From positions 5,890,001 to 5,954,000 of the forward strand of contig JAJUBI010000001.1 of the NCBI GenBank assembly GCA_022419385.1: 64,000 nucleotides of DNA, written 5' to 3'. This DNA comes from Paraconiothyrium sp. Pb-2020 (Eukaryota; Ascomycota; Dothideomycetes; Pleosporales; Didymosphaeriaceae). The stretch's first letter is position 1. Each line of letters starts with the position of its first letter. Positions 10,907-21,325 of this stretch are shown here, one piece after another. A program made the translations under genes and the position numbers. The notes below the pieces were generated by a model. It was given only the letters and a program-made list of their open reading frames with translations, was not told the DNA's origin and did no database searches.

Positions 10907-12038
10907 AACGAATGGTCAAAGGATGCAGAGAGGTCTGGAATGATGCTCAGTAGCGATAACGAAAGCGACTTGCAGATGACAATAGTGAGTTGTCGAAGAG
11001 TACAGTGAGCCGTCGAAATCGAGAAGGTCGTCCGGAAAGGCAACAATTGCTCAACGCCTACCGAACTGGTTGTTGACAAGGTAAGAGCGGCACACCGCAT
11101 GCCTGCCTGCTGCTCTTTCTGCAGGATAAAACGAGGAGACTCAGCAATAGCATTCTAGGAAGGCGCCCCCCACGCAGAGTTCGAGCTTCCAGGCTTTCAT
11201 CTTAACATCGAAACCATATTATAGACCCGATTCCCTCAGAATCTATAGTCCTATACCCCCCCTGCCAACATTGTCTCGACTGGCATGTCTACAGCCGCCC
11301 CTCGTCTTGACCAAAGAGCGCGTGCGTTCGTCGCCGACTCCAACAGAAACAGACCGAACAAGCACAACCCCTACCTGTCACCCTGGAGAAAGCCTTCGAG
11401 AGGACAGGATTTATGGTTCTCATGAACTATGTGGCCACCTTACCTTGGACGAATACATGGTATATTGGGTTCTATGAGGGTTGAGCATCGGCCGATGTGT
11501 GATTGGTTTTCTCTCGTTAGTCGACAGCGTTCCAGCACCGTGATACTTCCAAAGTCGATTACCTAACCACATATAGACCGATGGTCATACGTCTTATACA
11601 ATTTTACTCTTCCAATTCTTCACATATTCTTCGAAGGTAATGTATGCGCGAAACTTTTGTACAGCGTCGACCTGGAACAAAACCGCGAGACAAACGCAGA
11701 ATGAACCACTTACCTCACTCTGCACGAACACGACAACACCCAAGCAACAACACAGCAATAGTCAAACAATGCCATTTCATTCTTCCCCTCACCAAAGAAC
11801 TTATACACAACGCTACATAGGCCACAGGCCACTAGTCCGTCCAAATTACAAAATATGCTGTCAGAGATCTATGAAACAGGGTAAAAAACCGTTTGATATC
11901 GTAGGGAAGGACATGTTAAACAGGTAGGTATTAGATCTCCGCTATTGTACCCACGAATATACGCCCAAATCACCAGTGTGCGCATCCCTGCGCAAGGAAA
12001 ATGTATACAGTGCAGAATTACTTTTAGGGTATCAAAGC
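10907..12038. other. Intergenic, about 1.1 kb
   Basis: Upstream region of the GH128 gene and 3' flank of the FLC-like gene. No supported gene or RNA was seen. Confidence 0.5.
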
Positions 12039-14352
12039 TTAGTACGCGTGTCCCTGGTATCCCCCTTGGTGCCCTCCTTGAGGTTGCCATTGGCCGCCGT
12101 AGGATGTGTAGCCAGTCTGTTGGGTGCCCATGTCGATGGAGGGCAGACGAGGTGCCCTGGCGTCGGTGCTGGGAATGCGTTCCGCGCTGACGTCCCGGCT
12201 GTGGGTACCAGTTCGTCCGAACCCGGCAGCGTGGTCCATAAGATGATCGTGGTCGTCCTGGAATGGTCGACCGCCGTTGTATGCTGTATTTTGCTCGGTG
12301 AGCGGGATGGGGTCGTACCGGTGACCACCGGTGCTCATGACGGATCCACGCTTGTACTCTTGCGGGTCCATGAGGAGAGAGTTGCGTGCGTCCAAGGGCG
12401 TCAGGTTGTCCAAGTCGCGTGCTTTCTCTGCGAGGTTGTCAGTGTAACTCTGATAGGAGGCCCGTTGGTGTGACTTACCAGCTTCCTTCCTCTTCTTCTT
12501 GTGGGGGTTCTCCTTGCAGCAGATGACAATTGCGTTGACTGCAATCAAGATAGCCAAGAGACCGGTCAAGACAGCCTGCATAACCACCAACACAAGACCA
12601 GTGACGGTCTTCGTAGTTTGAGCCACTCCAAGCTCCTCGACGAAGATCAGGATGCAAACGACCGAAAGGACACGGACAACCTGGATGATGATGTTGATCC
12701 AGTTTCCGGACTTTAGGGAGAAGGGGCGAACCCAGAGAAGTAGGACAAGGAGCAAGGACTCAACAATGAGCTGACCAGCGACTTGGGCCATTCCGTGACC
12801 ATCTGCGCCTGCGATAACACAACCGCGAGCGAACGCGTAGATGATCAAGGGAATGAACAGCCACCAGTAGCTCTTCTTGTAGTTTTCGTAGAAGATGCTG
12901 TACTTCCTCCAGAGCTCCTTGTTCTCGTAGAGAGCGCCAGTGTCACCCTCCATTTTTTTGAACTTCTGCGCCAAACTCCAGATCTTCCATGTGAAGAAGG
13001 CAAGGACAGCGGTGAAAAGTGCAAGAGTGACACCAGCAAGGACCTTCGCAGCCCACGAGTCGCCGTTCTTGAATTGGTAGACACAGTAGAGGGTCCAGAT
13101 ACCGTACAGGAGGAGGATCAGGTGGGTGATGGTCTTAGCCAGTGTCCACCAGTATCGCTTACGGAAACCAGTCAGACGCTTCGGGAAATTGCCGCACAGA
13201 GCCCACGTCTCGAGGATGACCTTGAAAAGTAGAATGGCGACGGTGATGGAGGCGATGACGATAGCGAAAATTAGAAGTACAGTCATGAAGGTGTTGCCGT
13301 TAGGAATGCTGAGCTCTTGAGCATACTTCTTGATGCCGTTTCCAAAGTCCTCCAGCTGGTTGCTGTCCCCGCTGTCGGTGGCATTGTCGTTGTTGACGCT
13401 CAAATCATCACGTACCCAAAGCGACGCAACTTCGATCGCGCGCTTTGTCATGTTCGACCCTGAGCTGGTATAGCTGATCTTCTTCAGATAGTCGACGCTG
13501 TCCGCTGTAAGGTTTCCACCAGTCTTGTTACGGAAGTTGTCGATGGACCTTTGTGCACCGTCCCAGCTGACGAGACCTGTGCTGAAGGCGAAGTTCTTGG
13601 AGAAGCTCTGGTAAACGCTGGGGTACTTGACGCTCATCATTCCATTGAGCGCCATCGATTGGAACCAACCAATGACGTCGCCGAAGTTGGGGCTCGATGT
13701 CGCAGTGCCAGCGTGACCGGCGCTCGCGAGGGCCGACAGACCGGAAACAGCTAACGCGCCCGCTGCCATACCCGCTGCAATGTACTTTGCGGCAGCGACA
13801 TCCATTGTCTTGCCGTTGCTGACAGTCGAAGTGATACACGCCAGCTGTGTTCCATCCTTAGCCTTGAGCTGCAATGTAGCCTGGCTGTCCAGATCCGGGA
13901 CGTTGAATGCAATGGCTGGAATCTTGTCCATGTACGAGTCGGGGATGGTCTGTGTTCCTGTCGCGCCGAATGTGCCTTCAGGTACTGTGGACTGTTAGAT
14001 GGCGTCTTCAGATGTGCATGGTGGCGAACTTACCTGGGCACAGCTGGGGCACCTTCGTACTTTCGGCGCAGGGGTCGAAGTCATTCTTGTACACCTCGAT
14101 GCCGTAAGCATTGACAACAAGTGAAGCCATGACTTCCTGCTTCTTCAGGCTGGTACCAGATACGTCAAATACGACCTTTTTCGTCGACTTGTCGAACTCG
14201 ATGTCCATCCTGTTCACCTTGATCTCTGCGTCATCCTGGCATGAGCTGTATCCGGTAGTCTTGAGTACATCTGAGGCAACAGCACCCAGAGGCGCTGTTG
14301 CTAGTAATATGAATGGCGCAAGCATTGTGGAATAAGAGATGTGAGCTCGCAT
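12039..14352 (-). CDS. FLC/TRP-like ion channel family protein with ML-like domain
   Basis: Member of the fungal FLC (flavin carrier)/Pkd2-like TRP family, which acts in ER/plasma-membrane calcium handling, heme/FAD transport and cell-wall integrity. Exons 14034-14352, 12479-13984 and 12039-12427; 737 residues. Order: signal peptide (hydrophobic run ending AVASD, near residue 27), ML-like lumenal domain to about 165 with paired cysteines (YSSCQDD, FDPCAES, QLCPG), then a TRP-like region of about nine membrane segments to near residue 600, and a hydrophilic tail with LTPLDARNSLLMDP. The second intron (12428-12478, 51 nt) is stopless and in frame; splicing restores the expected KEAEKARDLDN. The ATG at 14352 is used; the one at 14325 (MLAPFILLATAPLG) would give a more typical signal peptide. 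The substrate cannot be told from sequence. Confidence 0.92.
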
Positions 14353-17149
14353 GGCGTTCGTTCTTCGCCCGCAGGCGGTCTACCCCCTACGCAACGATCG
14401 AATGAAGGGTAGTCGGGTGCGCGGTCTAGGGTGGGACCTGGTGAGGAGGCGATAAGAGAGTCGTAATGCAGAGGAACCGTGTGGATTAAAGGTCTAGGGC
14501 CGCAGGTTCAACCTTTCTCGAGCCGGAATAGGGTGTGGTCGAAGTTGAAGATGATGTCGAAGATGCAAACAAGCGAGAGAGACAAACAGAAGCCCCAAAG
14601 CCTAGGGTGTGCTGGCAAGGTGAGGAAAGCGAATGATGAAACGAGAGGCTGTCTTGGTGGTGAGAAGGGGAGAGACGAGCGCGTGCAGGTTTGAGGCAAG
14701 CCGTTCAGAGCCTGAAACCTGGTAGGAGAGCGAGCAGGGGTGCGGGAAGGCGCGACCGAAAGGGCAACAACGGCGCGGTGGTACCCCGATGGTCTTTGCT
14801 TGGATTTGCTTGACGACGAAGGATGAGTGGAGATGTCTATTGCGTTCTGGACGGGCCCAGCGGATCTTTTCTGGGACGTGTTCAAGAGGAGCGAGCGTGA
14901 CGACGCCTCCTGCGCGATACGACCACTGCTCTTTTTTTAAGCGCACGCAACGCTGGCCACGAGCCTTGCGCCCCGTCGCCTGCGAGGTGCGAGCGAGCCT
15001 CCACTGGCCACGGGCGACAGCTGAGGAATGCGACACTGCAGCGGAGCGAAGTGGGCCTATCAGGGGGGACCAGCGTACCGTAGCTTCACGCTGCCGGGAG
15101 CCATTCATCGTGCCCAGCGGCCGGCGTCCCGCCTCCACAGAGGCTGCAGGCGCCGCAGAGTCGTTGCGCTGAAACACCACGACTAGATTCCCAACAACAG
15201 GCATCTGCCTGCGACAACAGTGGCCAGCTCGACCCGTTCGCTCGAGAGACGCTCCATGATGACTCCGGTTAAGGTTGTTACGTTGCCATCCAGGGCAGCA
15301 GCTGGCGGGAGACGCAGAAGCGTGGCACCGGTGGCTGTGCATGCAAAAATAGACGGTCGACGCCTGGGCGATCCGTCCGTGGTTGCGGCTGACAGGCTCC
15401 GGGGCCAGGAACCCGCCGCGTGCCTGTTATTGAAAGCGTCTTGCTTTGGCAATGATTATCTGCAGTCCCCAACAACGCCCGACGGCGTCGAGTTCGTGTT
15501 ATCCAGACGGCAATTCAAGTGTATCGCGTCACTTCTGCGACAACCATCCGACCGTCGCGCTTTTCTGCGACCGGCTGCTGCTCCTAGGCAACGCCAGTCT
15601 CCACCCTCGTTCCGTGCCACAGGTCTGGAGTCTGGACATGTGCCGCCCCACTGCGGCATGCCCGTCGGTACAGCCACGGGGTTGATCTATTGAATTGTGA
15701 ACATCTGCACCCCATGATTATACACACACCGCAGACCCTATGTAGGAGATATGTAAGCCAGCTGCGCCTCACGGCTATTTCTCAATGCAGACGGCAGAGA
15801 GCTCACGTCATGAGCGCCGAACTGTGGCAGGTCAGCCACACATGTCCTTAATCAAACGCTGCCTGGTCTCTCCAAATTATCTCCACATGCAATCAAACAA
15901 TAACATCTTTCTCCCCCAGCAACAAGGGACAAATCTCCAATGCTGCTCGATGCCCTATCTCTCATCTTATCGTCCGAAGCTCGTTGCCGAGAAGCCGCGT
16001 CAGCGACCGCATGTCCCCGTATAACGGATGTTTGGGCGAGCAAATAACATCCCGACTCCGATACTGCCCAGGTCGGCCATAGCGACGGTTTTTGTGCTCA
16101 AGTATAACCGTGCTTTCATGTGAAGCTTTCACGCTTGTTGTCCGTCCTGATCGAAGCTGCCGTCTTGATCTGTTGACCCCTTTCATTGGCACTTTCATGC
16201 CTGGGTCACTGTCGGCCAGTTCTATCGTCCGAGTATCTGCTGCAACCTTCTTTCTCATATGCTTGATCCTTTGAGCCTCGACTTCTGATGTCAGCGCAAC
16301 GTTTGCAAAGCGACCATGTACAGTGGCTGAACTGGATAATGATGCCAACACCCCTGGAGAATATGGCCGTCTCCTGCATTTTGTTAGCGACTATGTTTCT
16401 CGAGCAGGATGACTGGAGTTGAAAGTAATTGTTGATGCACTGCGCACTGTTTTCACGGTTAAAGGCACGGGATTCGACAAGGTCGCTGCCATGATGGAGC
16501 GCTGTTGGGATGATGGATCTATGCATTACAGCTTGTTTTGTGGCCGTCATTCACACCAGCGATTTCTATTCGAATCGACGACTTTGAATTGTGCGTGTGC
16601 TGACCGTGTCGGAATTGCGCAAAAGTTCAGGCTTTTTGCGGGTCTCTACAGAAGTCCGTCGCCATTCCCGTTTGCCGAAGACTCCAAATATGGACCTGCA
16701 CCAAAGGTGTATACAATGAGGAGCACCTGTCCTATCATGAAGCGCGTATTGCAGTGTCCAATTCTCGCTCTGTCGTGGAGTTCGCGGGGAAGAAGGGTGG
16801 ATATAGCTGACGTAGGCGAGCATCGGCTTCTCCGCATGGATCACGAGTGATAGCTGCGGAAGCATCGGATCTCACATGACAAGATATATCATGTAGTAGA
16901 AGCTATGTGGTAGACTAGCAACGTTATACAGAATCTTAATGGACATTTATCGCAGCAAGTCGGCAAGAACCGACGGTCGCGTGACGTCACCTTGAATGCC
17001 TCAATCCTCCCTTGCGACTACTTCTTAACTAGAAAGTATTCAGGGTGGGGCGCCCCTACCACACCAGACCGAGGCTGAGACAAAAGGAAACAGAGAATAA
17101 AGAAACGTTCCAGCTTCGACAGTATCCTAGACACAGAAACAACACCAAG
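14353..17149. other. Intergenic, 2.8 kb between divergent genes
   Basis: Upstream region shared by the FLC-like gene (minus) and the GH15 gene (plus). Open frames at 14602-15342(-), 15220-15693(+) and 16419-16850(+) resemble no family. No repeat or RNA gene seen. Confidence 0.45.
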
Positions 17150-19727
17150 ATGCCGCAAGGTCCAAAGCATGCAGACGCTGATGCGCCTTCGGTCCGGTCA
17201 GGAACGGGATATATGCCCGTACGTTGGCGCGGCAATTCATTGGAAAGCATGCTAACCCGAGAAGGTCGAAGACTATGGGTTGATCGGGAACATGCGTACA
17301 TCTGCACTCGTTGCCACGGACGGAGTAAGCATAAATTAAAGTTAGAAGATTGAAGCAATGGCTGATAATGTATACCAGGGCGTCGATTTTATGTGCTGGT
17401 AACACGAACTGCTAAACAGGGTTGACACGATTGCTAAAGAATGACAGGCCTGATTTCGACTCACCCTCAGTTTTTGCTCGAATGCTGGATAAGGATAAAG
17501 GCGGTCATTTCTCTATCGGCCCAGCTGCAGGCCAGCTATGCACCACAAAGCAACAGTACTTGCCGGCAAGCAATATACTCCAGACTCGGCATCTGCACGA
17601 AGACGGTGTCATGAATGTGATCGACTTCTTTCCGCGGCCGAACAGCACCACTGCTGATGCGGCTTACCACGAGAAAGTCGTACACGGTAAACAACGAGGA
17701 GAAATATGCAAAGACCACGATGAGCGTCCTGATCTGAAGAGGTGGCTAGTACGCCGCGTTGAGAGTCTGCGAGGGGAGGTTGATGTTGAGGTTGAACTTT
17801 TCCCTGCTTTCAGTGAGTGGTCATAGAAGGATCCCTCGTGTGCTTGCTGACGTTGGGAGACTATGCCCAAGACAAACACATCACCGAAGTCGACAGCGAA
17901 GGCCATCATGCTACTTTCAAGTCTGAGAATCTGTCATTGTCCTTGACCGTCATTGTCAATGACGAAGCTGGCGATGGTGACCTAAAGAGACCCACTGTTG
18001 CCTTTTCAAAAGAGCTAAGCAAGCATCATCTGGGGGATGGCGTCAATGCACGATTCCGTCTCGTAGAGGGACAGTCCGTCACGTTCATCCTGCACGACGA
18101 GCAAGACATAGCACCAGCGAACAATACGATGGCCATGATCGACGATGTGCAGAAAACGACGCATAAGTTTTGGAGCCGATGGATCTCGCAGAGCAAGTAC
18201 CATGGACGTTGGGAAAGCTATGTGACAAGAAGTTTACTCATTCTCAAACTTTTGACATACGAACCTACAGGAGCGATAGTCGCTGCCCCAACCTTCTCAC
18301 TACCAGAGGATTTTGGAGGTGAGAATCCACACTTCAGTGACATAGCACGTCCTCGCATGAGGCACTATCTACGCTGGACGAAGCTGACCCTTGACCAGGC
18401 ACGAGGAATTGGGATTACCGGTGGGTGGCTCGACCATGATTTCGTCCTCCAGTGTTGATTTACCTTCCAGATTTTCTTGGGTTCGCGACTCATCATTCAC
18501 GATATACATATTCCTTCGCATGGGTTTCAAGTATGAAGCCGAAGCATACACAAGCTTCATCTTCCAACGAGTAGCAGAAGCAAAGGCGACAAAAGGGGGT
18601 CTGCCCATCATGTTCACCATCCGAGGGAAGACTGACATACCAGAGATTGAGCTGACCCATCTGGAGGGTTATCGTGCTAGCAAACCGGTCAGGATCGGTA
18701 ACGGAGCCGCGTTCCATCTACAGCTCGATATATACGGAGAGCTGATGGATGGCATCTACTTGAGTAACAGACTGGGGAAACCGATCTCTTACGACCAATG
18801 GCTTTCTGTGCGCGAGATCACAGACTATGTCTGCCAAATATGGCAGGAGAAAGACATGTCTATCTGGGAGGTCCGCAACGCTAAGCAGAACTTTGTGTAC
18901 TCGAAAATCATGCTTTGGGTCGCCGTGGATCGTGCTCTCCGATTAGCGGAAAAGAGGTGTTTTCCATGCCCGCGACGACAAGAGTGGCACCGCGTAAGTT
19001 GCAGCAAAGCCTACATGGTCGAAGAAACAAATTTTGACGAGGTGGTTGTTCTAGGTACGAGACGAGATCATGGAAGAAGTAATGGACAAAGGTTACAACA
19101 GTGAGCTGGGGGCTTTCATCCAAAGCTACGAGTCCAACGAGATGCTCGATTCAGCGGTTCTCATCGCCCCTCTAGTTTTCTTCGTGGCTCCCAACGATCC
19201 GAGGTTCTTAGGGACGCTGGACCGCATACTGAAGGCTCCAGAGAAGGGTGGCCTAACCAGCACCGGTCTTGTGTACAGATACAATTCGGCAAAGTCTGAC
19301 GATGGTAAGCTTAAGTCTTTGGTTCGCGAAAATCCTGTGAACCCAGATGCAGTTCCTCGTTGCGTCATTATCACGTATACGGCTTGCTAAGCTTGATGAT
19401 AGGAGTTGGTGGACGTGAAGGCGCGTTCAGCATGTGCACCTTTTGGCTTGTGGAGGCTTTGACTAGAGTAAGCTTTCGATTTGTGTCGCTCAAGCTGGAC
19501 ACACTAACACCGTGCGTGTCTAGGCTGGCGCGTACGAAAGCAAGTATCTCCTTCAAGCCGTCACCATCTTTGAAAACATACTGAGTTTTGGAAATCATCT
19601 TCGCATGTTTTCTGAGGAAATTGCTCGATCAGGGGAGCAGTTGGGTAATACGCCCCAGGCATTCAGTCATCTAGCGTTGATATCTGCCGCGTTCAACTTG
19701 AACAGGACACTGGGAGAAAGAAAATAG
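17150..19727 (+). CDS. Glycoside hydrolase family 15 enzyme, cytosolic type, ten exons
   Basis: GH15 alpha-glucoside hydrolase of the bacterial-like branch (glucoamylase/trehalase-related). Substrate not assignable. Exons: 17150-17218, 17265-17324, 17379-17398, 17448-17812, 17860-18318, 18399-18420, 18471-18993, 19055-19304, 19403-19467, 19524-19727; 678 residues. All junctions hold frame and each rebuilds a conserved motif: [54 protein letters not shown]. The general acid is probably the Glu of SIWEVRN. The base is probably in [19 protein letters not shown] (Glu642/643). [20 protein letters not shown] is the sugar-binding signature. There is no signal peptide, so it should be intracellular. 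Exons 3 (20 nt) and 6 (22 nt) are microexons. Small terminal exons could be mis-set by a few bases. Confidence 0.92.
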
Positions 19728-21325
19728 CGGAGACTAGGAACAGCTGTGGGTAGATTGCGTGCATTGGATACAAGCCTCCCGACCTGATCGACTTGCGTCG
19801 CTTATATCGCTTGTTGCCTCTGTGAAAGACTTACTCAACTGCTTATCAAAGCAACTGTGTATGCATCGAACTCTGCGAAACCACCGATGCTGAAGACTGC
19901 CTCGCGACGAAATGAATACAGCCTTGCCCCTTGTACGAAATGATGCTCCCGCGTTTCATAAGTGCTTCGTTATGATTAGCCAGAATACCAGCATTTGCCG
20001 GGCGGGTCCAGGGTTTGGAGTTCACTAGCGTTTCTAGGCCCTGGTTCGCTGCAACCTCATTACTTCATTTTCAACATTGTGTCGAAACCACCTCTCACAA
20101 CGGCAATCGGGCGACGGTAAAAATAGCTTCAGAAAGTTCCTCATGCTTACCGCTATTCCTCAGTCACACCTGCGCAAACTTCAGCGCTTTCTGCGGTCTG
20201 CGTGCTGGTCACATACCCATCGAATTCTTGGTGGCGATGCATCTGACAGTGTGCAATGACCGACTACCGCTGCCAGCTGCACATGCTACAAGAGCTATAT
20301 GAAAGATCGACCAGCCAGCCGCCTGAAAGAAGAAAGTGACCTGCGAACGAAGCGATCGCAGATCCCCTGTGTAGTTTGTGGGGACAAATCCTTTCGGAAT
20401 TTTGACGCAACCCTACCTCCTTCCGCATCAAGTACACTACGTCCAAATTACCGCTCAAGAGCCGACTGCGCCCCCAAAAGTTGCGGAGTTATGGTCTGTT
20501 ATAGTCTACATGCCTTACCTCGGAGGTCACGTCTTTAATGACAGTTGCAGTACTTGGGGGCTGCGGCGTGATGCCTTCACATGAGCATCTGTGGTTGCGA
20601 TTGGGCCTAGAGCACATTATTCCCGCATGGGCGCTACACTAGCCCTCCGCGGACCATGAAGATGACTGCACTGGTAACAGTACTACTCGCATACTGTACA
20701 CTGACTCTCCACAGCGACCTTCTAGAAGATATATGTATTACGAGATCCTTGAGTTACAGAGCTTGCCTCATTGAGGATCTGACAGATGATGATTATGACC
20801 TACAACATATCGGACTATAAGAGTTACAGTGCCGGTAGGACAATGCTATACCCGGAAAGTTGACATGCGGTACCCTGGCCCTTTTGTGTCACCAGACCAG
20901 AACCCCAGATACTCCCCCGTGCGACAGGTGGAACGGTACCTGCAGATCGAGATCTGTTTTAGGCTAACACTCCCGCTCTCAAGGGTCTTGAGCGGCTGCT
21001 ACTTCTCACAGCCTCTATGGTCAGTTGTCGGTAGCCTTCAATCACCTGCCCGAACAGAGTCATGCCTAACAGTTGGCACATGAAACATTGTCTCCACGTT
21101 CGGAATGACCCCTTCAATATCGTTTGTTATATAACGTATGCTCAGTACCGACAATGGCATTCTTCGTGCGTGGAGCCGCGCTTCATTCTTTGGGAGCACA
21201 CGCGCATTCCACCGTTATCAGCCCTAAACATTCGTTCTCTAGACACACGCTCCTTAAACAAAAAGATCTCAGTACAACCCACTCCTTTCTAGCGAGTCAT
21301 TCCTTATTCTTTCCTTTGGTTCGAG
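19728..21325. other. Intergenic, 1.6 kb
   Basis: Upstream region of the GH81 gene. A 10-bp palindrome GTTATATAAC at 21126-21135, about 190 bases before the ATG, is TATA-like; its role is unknown. No supported gene. Confidence 0.45.

Noticed and set aside
20299..20538. CVVCGDKS, like a nuclear-receptor zinc finger.
   Set aside because: Only this octamer fits; the rest of the finger pattern is missing, so chance is likely.
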